Shown: positions 16,701 through 25,967, counted from the stretch's first letter. The stretch is DNA of 64,000 nt from Nocardia yamanashiensis NBRC 100130 (GCF_001613325.1 NZ_BDCD01000011.1:186001-250000); one strand, 5' to 3'. A program made the numbers and translations. Notes: generated from the letters alone by a model not told the origin.

Positions 16701-17492
16701 ATGCCGTTCGTCACGCGCGGGGGCGTGCAGGTCAGTTACAGCGATAGCGGGGGCGGGGAACGGGCGATAGTGCTGGGGCACTGCTTGTTCATGGATCAGG
16801 AGATGTTCGCGGCGCAGGTGGCGGAGCTGGCGCCGGAGTATCGGGTGATTACGATCGATTCGCGGGGGCACGGGGCCAGCCGGGATGACGGGGGGCCGTT
16901 CAGTTACTGGGATCTGGCGCGGGACGCCTGGGCGGTGGTGGACGAGCTGGGGCTGGAAAAGGTGGTGGTGGGCGGGGTTTCGCACGGGGCGTTCACGGCG
17001 CTGCGGATGGCGTTGCTGGCGCGGCCGCGGGTGGAGGGGGTGATCACGCTCAGTGCCACGGCGGTCGCCATGGACGCGCAGCGCCGGGTGGGCTACACCG
17101 AGGTGATCGATGCCTGGACGATCGGCACGCCGTTCGCGGCGACGGCGCGCATGGTGGCCTCGCTGATGATCGGCGGGACCGCGCAGGATCAGCAGCCGTG
17201 GCGGGACAAATGGCTGACCGGCGATCGGGAGCGGACGCGGATGGCGGCCGAATGCTCCATCAACCGGGATTCGGTGGTGGAGCTGCTGGGGGAGATCACC
17301 TGCCCGGCGCTGGTGATCCGCGGCGACAGCGATCATTCCGCGCGGCCCTTCGAAACCGACCAATTGGCGGCGGCATTCGGCGGGCCGGTCCAGACGCACA
17401 CCATCATCGGGGCGGCCATGACGCCGAACCTCACCCATCCGGAACAGGTCAACGCGCTGCTGCGGAAGTTCCTGGCCGACCTACCCGGCTGA
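16701..17492 (+). CDS. Alpha/beta-fold hydrolase
   Basis: 263-aa cytoplasmic hydrolase. The nucleophile elbow is GVSHGA with Ser94, the acid is probably the Asp in RGDSDHSARP, and the His lies in NLTHPEQ. The upstream DSRGHGAS matches the family after strand 4. SD GGAGAG lies 8 nt before the ATG. Esterase, lactonase (3-oxoadipate enol-lactonase-like) or C-C hydrolase are all possible, and nothing nearby points to a catabolic pathway. The last 12 bp overlap the convergent XRE regulator gene. Confidence 0.82.
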   Translation: MPFVTRGGVQVSYSDSGGGERAIVLGHCLFMDQEMFAAQVAELAPEYRVITIDSRGHGASRDDGGPFSYWDLARDAWAVVDELGLEKVVVGGVSHGAFTALRMALLARPRVEGVITLSATAVAMDAQRRVGYTEVIDAWTIGTPFAATARMVASLMIGGTAQDQQPWRDKWLTGDRERTRMAAECSINRDSVVELLGEITCPALVIRGDSDHSARPFETDQLAAAFGGPVQTHTIIGAAMTPNLTHPEQVNALLRKFLADLPG

Positions 17493-18269
17493 GGCGGGGC
17501 CGGTCAGGCCGATGAAGAGCTGGTGGGCGGGACCGGGCGCGGTGCCGCGGTAGCGCTGTACGCGCACCTCGGAAACCGTTGCGGTGCGCGGATCCCGGAG
17601 CGCGAAGTCCGGATCGGGTCGGCCCAGCCGGACGTGCCCGGCGGCCCACATGCGCCGGAAGTCGGGCTGGCGCTCCAGATCTCGCAGCACCGCTTCGGCC
17701 TCGTCGCGGCCGGACGCCATGGCGGCGTAGGAGCGGAACCGGCCGACCAGCAGGGTGGCCTCGCGTTCCCATTCCTCGACCACGATGCGGGCGCGCGGAT
17801 CGGTGAACATCCAGCGCAGCACATGACTGCCCGGGGTCAGGCCGGGTAGCGCGTCGCCGAAAGCGTTGTTGTGGTCGATGATCCGCCAGCCGTTGTCCAG
17901 CGCCGCCGCCAGATGCGGTTGCAGCGCGTCCAAGGTGGCGCGAATGGCGCTGTCGGGCGCGCGCAAGGGCGGCACCGCCGCCGAAGGACGTTGCTGCGCC
18001 AGGTGATACAGGTGCACCCGGGCCGCGGTATCCAGCTCCAGCACGGTGGCGAGCGAATCCAGAATGGCGGCACTGGGATTGAGCGCCTCGCCCTGCTCGA
18101 TCTTCGCGATATAGCCGAGGCTGGCGTGCGTGGCCTCGGCGAGTTCCTTGCGGGTCAGCCCGGCCGGATGGCGGCCGGTGGGCCGGGACCGGCGTTCACG
18201 AACGAACTCGGCCAGCGTCGGTGCGCGTAGCGCGGCACGGATATCGCCGCCAACAGTGCTGTCTACCAA
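17481..18269 (-). CDS. XRE-family regulator with MmyB-like ligand-binding domain
   Basis: 262-aa transcription factor. Residues about 15-85 form a Cro/C1-type helix-turn-helix (LTRKELAEATHASLGYIAKIEQGEA). Residues about 100-255 match the MmyB-like PAS-related domain, with the typical NNAFGDALPG and LRWMFTDP elements. It is divergent from the aminocyclitol cluster, with 219 bp between the two starts, so it is the leading candidate for cluster-specific control. Such regulators in actinomycetes often activate the divergently placed gene and bind a fatty or small ligand. That link here is inferred from position only. Confidence 0.85.
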   Translation of the reverse strand: MVDSTVGGDIRAALRAPTLAEFVRERRSRPTGRHPAGLTRKELAEATHASLGYIAKIEQGEALNPSAAILDSLATVLELDTAARVHLYHLAQQRPSAAVPPLRAPDSAIRATLDALQPHLAAALDNGWRIIDHNNAFGDALPGLTPGSHVLRWMFTDPRARIVVEEWEREATLLVGRFRSYAAMASGRDEAEAVLRDLERQPDFRRMWAAGHVRLGRPDPDFALRDPRTATVSEVRVQRYRGTAPGPAHQLFIGLTGPASAG

Positions 18270-18488
18270 CGGATCTCCCTTCTCGCAAGATCATTCGCCA
18301 GGATAAGCATCGAGGGTGGTTCTGTCCGCCGGTTCGACACTTCCGAAGGTGTGCCGAATCTCGCACCACCACTGCCGGTGGTACCGCCGCGCCCGGCGTT
18401 CCGGGCGGTGGTACCGGGCAATAGGTGAGGTCATGACTGGGGCATCCGAGCGGTTGCCCTGTGCGACTTCGCATTCGATTCTTGCTGT
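18270..18488. promoter_or_regulatory. Divergent control region of the aminocyclitol cluster
   Basis: 219 bp without a gene. It holds an 11-bp direct repeat CGGTGGTACCG at 18376-18386 and 18406-18416, exactly 30 bp apart, each with a GGTACC palindromic core. Between them CGCCCGG (18390-18396) pairs with CCGGGCG (18401-18407). A weak promoter, TTGCCC (18454-18459), 17 bp, GATTCT (18477-18482), lies 6 nt before the GTG of the cyclase gene. These are plausible XRE operator sites and a leaderless promoter. Confidence 0.45.
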
Positions 18489-19667
18489 GTGAATACGAAG
18501 TGGCCGGAACGCTCGGGATTGCATTCGCGCACCATTCGAATCGGTGACCGATCGTTTCCCTATTTCTTCGGGGCCGATTGCGTCGGTGAAATCGCCGACG
18601 GGCTGGCCGGGCTGGGCGCGGATCTGCTCGTGGTGGTGACCGACGATCAGGTCCGCGCGCTGTACTCCGGGGTGCTGGCGCGGCTGGGTGAGCGGACCCC
18701 GTCCGTGGTGCTCACCCATCCGGCCGGCGAATCCATGAAAACCCTGTCCTGCCTGGCGGAACACCTCGAAGCGGCGCTGGCGGCCGGTGCCACCCGGCGG
18801 TCGGTGGTGGTGTCCTTCGGCGGCGGCGTGCCGGGCAATCTCGCCGGCTTGATGGCCAGCCTGCTCTTCCGCGGCGTGCGACTGGTGCACGTGCCGACCA
18901 CCACCATCGCCGCCATGGATTCGGTGCTGTCGCTGAAACAGGCGATAAACAGTCCGGTCGGCAAGAACGGTCTCGGCACCTATTACGCACCCGTCGCCGT
19001 GTATACCGATGTGCGTTTCTTCACCAGCCTGCCGATTCGCGAATTGCGTTCCGGGCTGTGCGAAATGGCCAAGAATTGCCTCGCCATTCGACCGGAATCG
19101 ATCGAGGGCCTGCGCGCGGTCATCGCGGGCGGTGACCTGGGTGCGCCGCGGGCCCTGGAATGGCTCCTCGACGCCAGCATCGACGCCAAATCGGCGGTCA
19201 CCGGGGACGACACCTTCGAGCGGCGGGCCGGGCTGGTACTGGAGTACGGGCACACCACCGGGCACGCCATCGAGCTGTGCGACCATCGGGCCCGGGGCGC
19301 GGACGGGCTGCCGCACGGGGTGGCCATCGCGCTGGGAATGCTGGTGGCGGCGCACATCTCGCAGGCTCGCGGGTGGCTGTCCGACGACGCGGTGCGCACG
19401 CACTACGAGATCGTGACCGGGCTGGGCGTACAGCCGGGCCTGCCGGACCGGGTGGGCGTGGACGACGTGCTGCGGGTGATCGCCGACGACAACAAGAAGG
19501 GCTACCTCGAGCCGCGCGCGGACAGTGTGCCGTTCGTGCTGCTGCGGGCGCTCGGGCGACCCGCCATGACGGGCGACCTGCCTTTGGTTCCGGTGTCCCA
19601 CGGTGAGATTCGCGCCGCCCTGGACGTGCTCGCGCGGCGACCGGCCGCGCTCCCGGCGGCGGGGTAG
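18489..19667 (+). CDS. 2-deoxy-scyllo-inosose synthase-like sugar-phosphate cyclase
   Basis: 392-aa NAD- and metal-dependent cyclase predicted to convert glucose-6-phosphate into the carbocycle 2-deoxy-scyllo-inosose. NAD-binding GGGVPGNLAG lies at 111-120. HVPTTTIAAMDSVLSLKQAINSPVGKN (in pieces: HVPTTTIAA 134-142, DSVLSLKQAIN 144-154, GKN 158-160) and CEMAKN (191-196) match DOI synthases. Dehydroquinate synthases have KTGIN/AEVIK and valiolone synthases KVGVN/CEIIK in these places. Likely metal ligands are Glu192, His255 (EYGHTTGHA) and His276 (LPHG). The GTG start has no SD and may be leaderless. The stop is 5 nt before the aminotransferase. Confidence 0.82.
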   Translation: MNTKWPERSGLHSRTIRIGDRSFPYFFGADCVGEIADGLAGLGADLLVVVTDDQVRALYSGVLARLGERTPSVVLTHPAGESMKTLSCLAEHLEAALAAGATRRSVVVSFGGGVPGNLAGLMASLLFRGVRLVHVPTTTIAAMDSVLSLKQAINSPVGKNGLGTYYAPVAVYTDVRFFTSLPIRELRSGLCEMAKNCLAIRPESIEGLRAVIAGGDLGAPRALEWLLDASIDAKSAVTGDDTFERRAGLVLEYGHTTGHAIELCDHRARGADGLPHGVAIALGMLVAAHISQARGWLSDDAVRTHYEIVTGLGVQPGLPDRVGVDDVLRVIADDNKKGYLEPRADSVPFVLLRALGRPAMTGDLPLVPVSHGEIRAALDVLARRPAALPAAG

Positions 19668-19672
19668 CGATC

Positions 19673-20956
19673 ATGCTGGCGATGGACGGCGGGAAGCCGG
19701 TGCGTACGGCGGCGTGGCCGCGCTGGCCGCAGCACGACGCGCGCACCGAAGCGGCGGTGCTCGCGGCCCTGCGGTCGGATCGCTGGTCGGTCAGCTGGTA
19801 CAGCCCGCGCGGCGGGAAATCCCGGGAACGCTTGTTCGGCGCGGAATTCGCGCGCTACAACGGGGCCGCGTACGGGGTGAGCGTCGATCACGGTTCCAGC
19901 GCGCTGGTGATCACCCTGGAAGCGCTCGGCATCGGCCCCGGCGACGAGGTGATCGTCCCGGCGCTCACCTGGGTCGCGCCCGCCACCGCGGTGCTGCGGG
20001 TCGGCGCGGTGCCGGTGCTGGTGGACGTGGACGCCGAATCCGGCTGCGTCACCGGGGAATCCATTCGCGCGGCGGTGACTTCCCGGACCCGCGCGGTGAT
20101 CGCCGTGCATCTGGCCTGCACCGCCGTCGATCTGGACGACGTGCTGGCCGCCACCTGCACCGAGGGCATCCCGCTCATCGAGGACTGCTCGCAGGCGCAC
20201 GGCACCCGGTGGGCCGGGCGGATGGTCGGCACCTTCGGCAATGCCGGGGTGTTCAGCCTCGGCGCGGCCAAGACCCTCGCGGGCGGGGAAGGCGGCGCGG
20301 TGATCACCGACCGCAGGCAGCTGTATCAGCGGATGCTGTTGCTGCGCGCGGACTCTCGCGGCTACACCGAACACGATCCCGTGCCCGGTGAATACGAGCT
20401 GGTCGAACGCGGCGACATCATGGGCGCGAACTACTGCATGTCCGAACTGACCGCGGCGGTGCTGCTGGATCAGCTGCCCCGGCTCGACGCCCAGCACGAA
20501 CACCGGGAACTGCGGGCCGCCGAACTCGAGGCCGGGCTGGCCGCCATCCCGGGGCTGGGCCCGATCCCGGTGCCCGCCCAGGTGGATCGCCGCGCCGTGT
20601 ACGAGTACGGAATCCGGTTCCGGGCAGGGACTTTCGGTGCAGCCTCGATCGAGGCGGTGGCCGCCGCGCTGACCGCCGAACTGGGCGTGAAGGTCTATCC
20701 GCCCCGGGTTCCCCTGCACCGCAGCGAATTACTGCGCCCGCACACCAAGCCGCGCTTCGCCCGCTTCTGGAATCCCGCCGTCGAGCGGGCGGGCGGCCGC
20801 GCCTTCCCGGCGGCCGACCACTACCGCGACCACACCCTGCTGCTGCATCACAGCGTGCTGCTCGGGGCGCGCACCGAGGTCGAGGACATCCTCACCGCCC
20901 TGGAAAAGGTGCGCTTCCACGCCGATTCACTCACGACGAAAGGTGTTGGCGTATGA
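19673..20956 (+). CDS. DegT/DnrJ/EryC1-type aminotransferase, BtrS-like (L-glutamine:2-deoxy-scyllo-inosose aminotransferase candidate)
   Basis: 427-aa PLP enzyme. The Schiff-base lysine is Lys200 in LGAAKTLAGGEGG, and the ring-stacking motif is IEDCSQAHG (169-177). Blocks WPRWPQHDART near the N-terminus, LRADSRGY (224-231) and ELVERGDIMGANYCMSEL (242-259) are characteristic of cyclitol aminotransferases such as BtrS/NeoB rather than sugar aminotransferases in general. The predicted reaction is DOI to 2-deoxy-scyllo-inosamine with glutamine as donor. BtrS-type enzymes can also perform the second amination if a dehydrogenase supplies the ketone; none is seen nearby. It overlaps the next gene by ATGA. 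Confidence 0.82.
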   Translation: MLAMDGGKPVRTAAWPRWPQHDARTEAAVLAALRSDRWSVSWYSPRGGKSRERLFGAEFARYNGAAYGVSVDHGSSALVITLEALGIGPGDEVIVPALTWVAPATAVLRVGAVPVLVDVDAESGCVTGESIRAAVTSRTRAVIAVHLACTAVDLDDVLAATCTEGIPLIEDCSQAHGTRWAGRMVGTFGNAGVFSLGAAKTLAGGEGGAVITDRRQLYQRMLLLRADSRGYTEHDPVPGEYELVERGDIMGANYCMSELTAAVLLDQLPRLDAQHEHRELRAAELEAGLAAIPGLGPIPVPAQVDRRAVYEYGIRFRAGTFGAASIEAVAAALTAELGVKVYPPRVPLHRSELLRPHTKPRFARFWNPAVERAGGRAFPAADHYRDHTLLLHHSVLLGARTEVEDILTALEKVRFHADSLTTKGVGV

Positions 20957-22164
20957 CCACGGTGGATTTGATGGCCCGATGGCAGACCGTGTCCATGGAC
21001 GGCTTGCACGTCCGGCGGGCGCGCGAAGACGACTGGGACGCCCTGCACGATGCCTACGACCGGGCCTTCGGCGGCATTCGCGCCAAGGACGTCGCGAGCT
21101 GGCGGCGGCAGTTCCGGCTCTCCGATATCGCTGTCGCCGAGGACGTCTCGGATCCGGACGCGCCGTTCCTGGTCGGCAGCCTGGCGGTGCTGCGCATGCG
21201 GATCACCGCGCCCGGCGGCGGGCAACTGCGCGCCGCGGTGTGCGCGCAGGGGCTGATCGCGCCGACGCATCAGAAGCGCGGCATCTATGCCCGGCTGCAA
21301 GCCGAAACCCTGTACATCGCCCAGGAATTCGATGCCGACGTGTTCGGCGGCGCACCCGGGCCGGGCGCGCACTACGGCTACGCGGGCCCGGCGGCGCACA
21401 CCCGCTCCCTGCGCATCGACCGGCGGCGCGCGAAACTCCTGGCCGGAGCCGACGATTCGGGCTGGTGCCGGGAATCGCGCCCCGGCGCGGCCCGGCCGCT
21501 CATCCGGGAGATCTACGAACGCTGGCAGCGCGGCACGCCCGGGGCACTGGATCGCAGCGCGCATTTCTGGGCGGCGACCTTCGACGACGAATCCTTCGTC
21601 ATCGTGCACCCGGACGGATACGTGCTCTACGACCTGATCGGCGACGTGGTGCGGGTGCGCGACTTCTGCGCCGTCACCCCCGCCGCCCATCGTGAACTGC
21701 TGCGCTGCCTGCTCGGGCACACCGAATACGCGGAAATCCAGCTCGAGACCGCGCTCGACGACCCGACCCCGCTGCTCTTCGAGGATCCACGCGTCACCGC
21801 CGTCACCGGGGTCGGGGCCGAACTGCGCATGTTCGTCCTCAACGCGCCCAAGGCCTTCGAACGCCGCGCCTACCGGGCCGACTTCCACGGCGTCATCGAG
21901 GTGACCGATCCCTACGGCATGGGTTCCGGGCTGTTCGAGTTCGACGTCAGCGCGGGGGAGGGCCGCTGGGAACCCGCCCCCGCGGGCACTCCGCCGGATG
22001 TGCGGGTCGGCCCGGTCGAGCTGGCCAGCGCCTACTTCGGCGCGCACACACCCCTCGAACTGTGGCGGGCCGGACGGATTCAGGAACTCACCGCCGGAGC
22101 CGTGACCGCGCTCGACAACGCGCTCATGCCCGACCGGCGGCCCGTCAATATCACCGCGGTCTGA
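20953..22164 (+). CDS. Eis-like GNAT N-acetyltransferase
   Basis: 403-aa protein with the length and layout of Eis: N-terminal GNAT domain (VRRAREDDWDALHDAYDRAFGG), acetyl-CoA loop with APTHQKRGIYARLQ (about 102-115), the second GNAT-like half, and a C-terminal sterol-carrier-like domain ending in ELWRAGRIQELTAGA and a free C-terminus. In mycobacterial Eis the terminal carboxylate acts in catalysis and the enzyme acetylates several amines of aminoglycosides. Here it could N-acetylate the aminocyclitol as a tailoring or self-protection step. It starts within the aminotransferase stop codon. Confidence 0.75.
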   Translation: MTTVDLMARWQTVSMDGLHVRRAREDDWDALHDAYDRAFGGIRAKDVASWRRQFRLSDIAVAEDVSDPDAPFLVGSLAVLRMRITAPGGGQLRAAVCAQGLIAPTHQKRGIYARLQAETLYIAQEFDADVFGGAPGPGAHYGYAGPAAHTRSLRIDRRRAKLLAGADDSGWCRESRPGAARPLIREIYERWQRGTPGALDRSAHFWAATFDDESFVIVHPDGYVLYDLIGDVVRVRDFCAVTPAAHRELLRCLLGHTEYAEIQLETALDDPTPLLFEDPRVTAVTGVGAELRMFVLNAPKAFERRAYRADFHGVIEVTDPYGMGSGLFEFDVSAGEGRWEPAPAGTPPDVRVGPVELASAYFGAHTPLELWRAGRIQELTAGAVTALDNALMPDRRPVNITAV

Positions 22165-22195
22165 CCGGCCGCACCTTCGAAAGATCAGGAAAGAC

Positions 22196-23467
22196 ATGAC
22201 CGAACTGCGTCCCGGGCGGCTCACCGCCGCCGCCAAACGATTCCTCGTCTGGGATTCCAACCCCGACGTCTTCGGAATCACCATTCCCTGTCCGGTGCCG
22301 GTGGCCATGACCGTGGACGATGCGCGGGCGATGGTCAACGCGATCATCGACAATCACGAATCCCTGCGCAGCCGCTACAGCTACGGGGAAGCCGCCGCCT
22401 GCCTGATCGAGGGCGCATCCGGCGGGGTGGTCGATCTCGAGCGGGTCGATGTACGGCAGGTCGATATCGAGGGCCTGGCACCGGACAAGCTGGTGGCGTT
22501 GATGGAAGAGGAAGGCGCGAAGAACAATCTGCGCCTGAACCCCGCCGCCGGCAAGATCGTGACCGCGGTGCTGTTCACCCGCTCCTACGACGTCAGCATT
22601 CTGCTGCTGACCGCGCATCACATCGCCATCGACGGCGTGGCCATGTGGGTGCTGTGGGACGACGTCGCCACCTACACCGCGCAATGGGCTGCGGGCGAAC
22701 CGATTTCGCTGCAACCGGAAGCCACCACCGGCTCGGAATGGGCGACCTTCCTCGACGAGCTCGCCCCCAGCCGGGCGGGCGAACTCGGGTACTGGCTGGC
22801 CAGCACCGACAGCGAACCGAATCTTCCGGTGCGGGAAGCGACTCCGGCCGCCGCGCACGTCGACGGCGTGATCGACGGTGCGCTGGCGGAACGCCTGTTC
22901 ACCGCGCTTCCCGCCGCCTTCGACGCCACCTACACCCGGATCCTGCTCGTCGCACTGGGATTGGCCATCGAGGACGTGACCGGGGTGGCGCGGCCCATCC
23001 AGGTGCAGAAGCACGGACGCTACAGCCGGCTGCGGCCCGGCACCGACCTGGCCCGCACCGTGGCCTGGCTCTCCGACGACTACCCCTGGCTGGTGCGGCC
23101 TTTCGACGGCGATCTCGCGGCGCGGCTACGGGACTCCATCGCCGGATACCCCGAGCATCCGGAGGACTTCACGCTGCTGTGCTGGCATCATCCCGACAGC
23201 TGGCCGGAGTTCGTGAAATTCAACTTCCCCAAGTTCTACTTCAACTTCCTCGGTGATCTGGGCGTGTGGATTCCGGACGCGCACTCACGGGAACAGGCGC
23301 GGCTCACCATGTTCGACCTGAGCATGTTCCTCGGCGCGAGCAAACCGGAAGGCACCGACCAGGTGCACTATTCGGTGCATTCGCCCGAGGGGGCGCTGGG
23401 CGCGGTGCGGGTGGACGCCATCGTGACGCGCTGGCGAGAGATTCTCGAGACGGTGGAGCTGTCTTGA
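22196..23467 (+). CDS. Stand-alone condensation-domain acyltransferase (PapA/NRPS C-domain fold)
   Basis: 423-aa protein of the chloramphenicol acetyltransferase/condensation superfamily. The active-site motif HHIAIDG is intact at 141-147, and NHESLRSRY (53-61) matches the C1 motif. No adenylation or carrier domain is attached and no carrier protein is nearby. It should therefore use an acyl-CoA or a carrier from elsewhere to form an ester or amide on the cyclitol or sugar, as PapA proteins do in mycobacterial glycolipids. SD AGGAAAG lies before the ATG. It overlaps the first glycosyltransferase by 4 nt. Confidence 0.75.
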   Translation: MTELRPGRLTAAAKRFLVWDSNPDVFGITIPCPVPVAMTVDDARAMVNAIIDNHESLRSRYSYGEAAACLIEGASGGVVDLERVDVRQVDIEGLAPDKLVALMEEEGAKNNLRLNPAAGKIVTAVLFTRSYDVSILLLTAHHIAIDGVAMWVLWDDVATYTAQWAAGEPISLQPEATTGSEWATFLDELAPSRAGELGYWLASTDSEPNLPVREATPAAAHVDGVIDGALAERLFTALPAAFDATYTRILLVALGLAIEDVTGVARPIQVQKHGRYSRLRPGTDLARTVAWLSDDYPWLVRPFDGDLAARLRDSIAGYPEHPEDFTLLCWHHPDSWPEFVKFNFPKFYFNFLGDLGVWIPDAHSREQARLTMFDLSMFLGASKPEGTDQVHYSVHSPEGALGAVRVDAIVTRWREILETVELS

Positions 23468-24714
23468 GCAGATTGATCATCGCCGCCATCGGCAGCCGCG
23501 GCGATATCGCGCCGCTGCTCGGACTGGGTGCGGCATTGCGCGACGCCGGGCACGAGGCGGTGATGGCCGCGCACGACATGTTCGCCGAGCTGATCACCGG
23601 CACCGGGCTCGAATTCCGGCCCATGGCAACGAATCTCGACTTCGATATGACCAGCGCCGACATCACCGACAAACGCAAGATGGAATGGACCTTCGGATCG
23701 CCCGCCGGGGTCCGGGCCATGGGGGAGGGGATGATCGCGGCGCTGCGCGACGAACCCGCCGACGCGCTGCTGCTGGGCCAGCTCACCGAACTCGCGGGCT
23801 TCCAGCTGGCCGAGGCCAAGGGGATCCCGGCCATCGGCCTGCGATTCCAGCCCATGTCCGCGACCAGCGCGCACCCGCCCAGCGCCCTGGGACCGCGCTC
23901 GTTCGGGCCGCTCGGGAACCGCCTCGCCGCCGATCTCGGGGGCTGGGTGCTCGACAAGTTCTACGCCGGGCCGGTCGCGGCGTTCCGGAAGGAACTCGGG
24001 CTGCCCGCGGCCTCCGCCCGGGAACTGCGGCGCCGGCGCACCGCCGCGCAATGGCTGATCCTGCACGGTTTCTCGACCTCGGTGCTGCCCCGGCCCGCCG
24101 ACTGGCGGCCGGGGCTGGAAGTGACCGGCTACTGGTGGCCGCCGCAACCCCTCGCCTGGGAGCCGCCCGCCGAACTCCTCGACTTCCTGGCCGCCGGGCC
24201 GCCGCCGGTCTTCATCGGCTTCGGCAGCGTGGTCGACAGCGCCACCCGCAGCGCCGAGATCTCGGACGTGGTGGGGCAGGCGCTGCGCCGGTCCGGGGTG
24301 CGCGGCATCGTCCAATCCGGTTGGCTGCAACTGGATGTCAGCGGCGACGACATCCTCACCATCGGCGAGGTGCCGCACGACTGGCTGTTCCCGCGCGCGG
24401 CGGCCGTGGTGCACCACTGCGGCGCGGGCACCACCGCGGCCGGACTGCGCGCCGGAGTGCCCGCCATCGGCGTCCCGGTGTACTCCGATCAGCCGTTCTG
24501 GGCGCAGCGGCTGCTCGACCTCGGGGTCAGCGCCGCCACCATCCCGCATCCGAAACTGTCGGCGGGACGGCTGGCCTCGGCGCTGCAACGGGTGACCACC
24601 GACGAGACCCTGCGCCGCAACGCCACCCGGCTCGCCGCCGCCATCGCCACGGAAGACGGTGCGGGACAGGCGGTCAAGGCCATCGAAGCACGCCTGAGCG
24701 GAGAACTCGGATGA
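23464..24714 (+). CDS. GT1-family glycosyltransferase 1 of 3
   Basis: 416-aa GT-B fold enzyme of the vancomycin GtfB/mycobacterial glycopeptidolipid type. The N-terminal acceptor domain starts SRLIIAAIGSRGDIAPLL with the base candidate Asp14. The nucleotide-sugar signature is HHCGAGTTAAGLRAGVP (317-333). The start is a TTG that overlaps the upstream stop (TTGA). It is chosen because its product aligns exactly with MSRFIIAPIGTRGD of the next paralogue; an earlier in-frame ATG would run 66 codons into the upstream gene. Sugar donor and acceptor are unknown. Confidence 0.85.
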   Translation: MSRLIIAAIGSRGDIAPLLGLGAALRDAGHEAVMAAHDMFAELITGTGLEFRPMATNLDFDMTSADITDKRKMEWTFGSPAGVRAMGEGMIAALRDEPADALLLGQLTELAGFQLAEAKGIPAIGLRFQPMSATSAHPPSALGPRSFGPLGNRLAADLGGWVLDKFYAGPVAAFRKELGLPAASARELRRRRTAAQWLILHGFSTSVLPRPADWRPGLEVTGYWWPPQPLAWEPPAELLDFLAAGPPPVFIGFGSVVDSATRSAEISDVVGQALRRSGVRGIVQSGWLQLDVSGDDILTIGEVPHDWLFPRAAAVVHHCGAGTTAAGLRAGVPAIGVPVYSDQPFWAQRLLDLGVSAATIPHPKLSAGRLASALQRVTTDETLRRNATRLAAAIATEDGAGQAVKAIEARLSGELG

Positions 24715-25964
24715 GTAGATTCATCATCGCACCCATCGGCACCCGCGGGGACTTCGCGCCATTGCTGGATGTCGCACTGCGCCTGCGGGATTCGGGCCAC
24801 GAGGTGGTGATGGCGGCGCACTGCATCTACAAGGAGATGGTCCTGGACGCGGGACTCGACCTGCGGGTCATGGGCGCCGACCTGGAGATCGATCCGGCCG
24901 ATCCCAACTTCCTGCACCACGAGAAGGCCAAGACCCTGGCCCGGCCGAGCGGGCAGCGGTTCCTCAACGAGACCGTCATCGAGGCGCTCATCGACGAACC
25001 CGCGGACGCCCTGCTCATCACGCCCATGTCCGAGGCGGCGGGACACGCACTGGCCGAGGCCAAGGGGATTCCGGCGATCGGCATGCGACTGGCCCCGACC
25101 TCGGCGACCGCCGAGTTCCAGCCGGCGCTGTGCGGTGGCGCGCGTTCGCTCGGCGGCTGGGGCAATCGGCGGATCGCCGAGGTCGGAGCGGGGCTCTACG
25201 ACTTCATCTTCCGCAATATCATCGCCGATCTGCGCCGCGATCTGGGGCTGCCGAAGGTGCCGGTGCGGGAGCTACGGCGGCGGCGAGACGCGGCGGATTG
25301 GCTTATCCTGCACGGTTATTCGCCCGCCGTGTCACCGCGCCCGCACGACTGGCGGCGCAATGAGCTGGTGACCGGCTACTGGTGGCCGCCCCGGCCCGCC
25401 GACTGGGAGCCGCCCGCCGACCTGGTGGATTTCCTGGCCGCCGGGCCGCCGCCGGTGTTCATCGGATTCGGCAGCACCACCGCACGTTCCGGCAAGAAGG
25501 AGGAGATGTCGGCCATCGTCAACGCGGCGCTGCGGCGCTTCGGCGGGCGGGCGGTGGTGCAATCCGGGTGGCTGGAACTCGATATCGCCGGAGACGACGT
25601 GCTCAATATCGGCACCGTGCCCTACGACTGGCTGTTCCCGCGCATCTCGGCGGCCATCCATCACGCGGGGGCTGGCACTGCGTCGGCGAGTCTGCGCGCG
25701 GGGATTCCAGCGGCCGGGGTGCCGGGGCAGGCGGATCAGGGGTTCTGGGCGCAGCGGCTGATCGATCACGGGGTGAGCCCGGGCACCATTTCGCTGCGCA
25801 AGATGACGACCGATCACCTGGTCGGCACGCTGCGGGCGCTCACCGAGGACGAGTCCTACCGGGCCAATGCGGCACGGCTCGGGGCGGCCATCGCGCAGGA
25901 GGACGGTGCGGGAGCCGCGGTCAAGGCCATCGAAGCCCATATGGCCGCGCTCGGCAGGGGCTAG
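24711..25964 (+). CDS. GT1-family glycosyltransferase 2 of 3
   Basis: 417-aa paralogue of the preceding enzyme, with IGTRGD (Asp14) and the same WWPP..W.PP linker before FLAAGPPPVFIGFGS. Its donor-site signature reads HHAGAGTASASLRAG (317-331): Ala replaces the Cys and TTAA is changed to TASA. It probably uses a different nucleotide sugar or acceptor from its neighbours. The ATG overlaps the upstream stop (ATGA). Confidence 0.85.
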   Translation: MSRFIIAPIGTRGDFAPLLDVALRLRDSGHEVVMAAHCIYKEMVLDAGLDLRVMGADLEIDPADPNFLHHEKAKTLARPSGQRFLNETVIEALIDEPADALLITPMSEAAGHALAEAKGIPAIGMRLAPTSATAEFQPALCGGARSLGGWGNRRIAEVGAGLYDFIFRNIIADLRRDLGLPKVPVRELRRRRDAADWLILHGYSPAVSPRPHDWRRNELVTGYWWPPRPADWEPPADLVDFLAAGPPPVFIGFGSTTARSGKKEEMSAIVNAALRRFGGRAVVQSGWLELDIAGDDVLNIGTVPYDWLFPRISAAIHHAGAGTASASLRAGIPAAGVPGQADQGFWAQRLIDHGVSPGTISLRKMTTDHLVGTLRALTEDESYRANAARLGAAIAQEDGAGAAVKAIEAHMAALGRG

Positions 25965-25967
25965 CCC

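Noticed and set aside
18489..19667. Annotation as 3-dehydroquinate synthase or 2-epi-5-epi-valiolone synthase
   Set aside because: Position-specific motifs (GGGVPGN, DSVLSLKQAIN, CEMAKN) match DOI synthases and differ from the KTGIN/AEVIK and KVGVN/CEIIK patterns. No shikimate or valienol genes are nearby.
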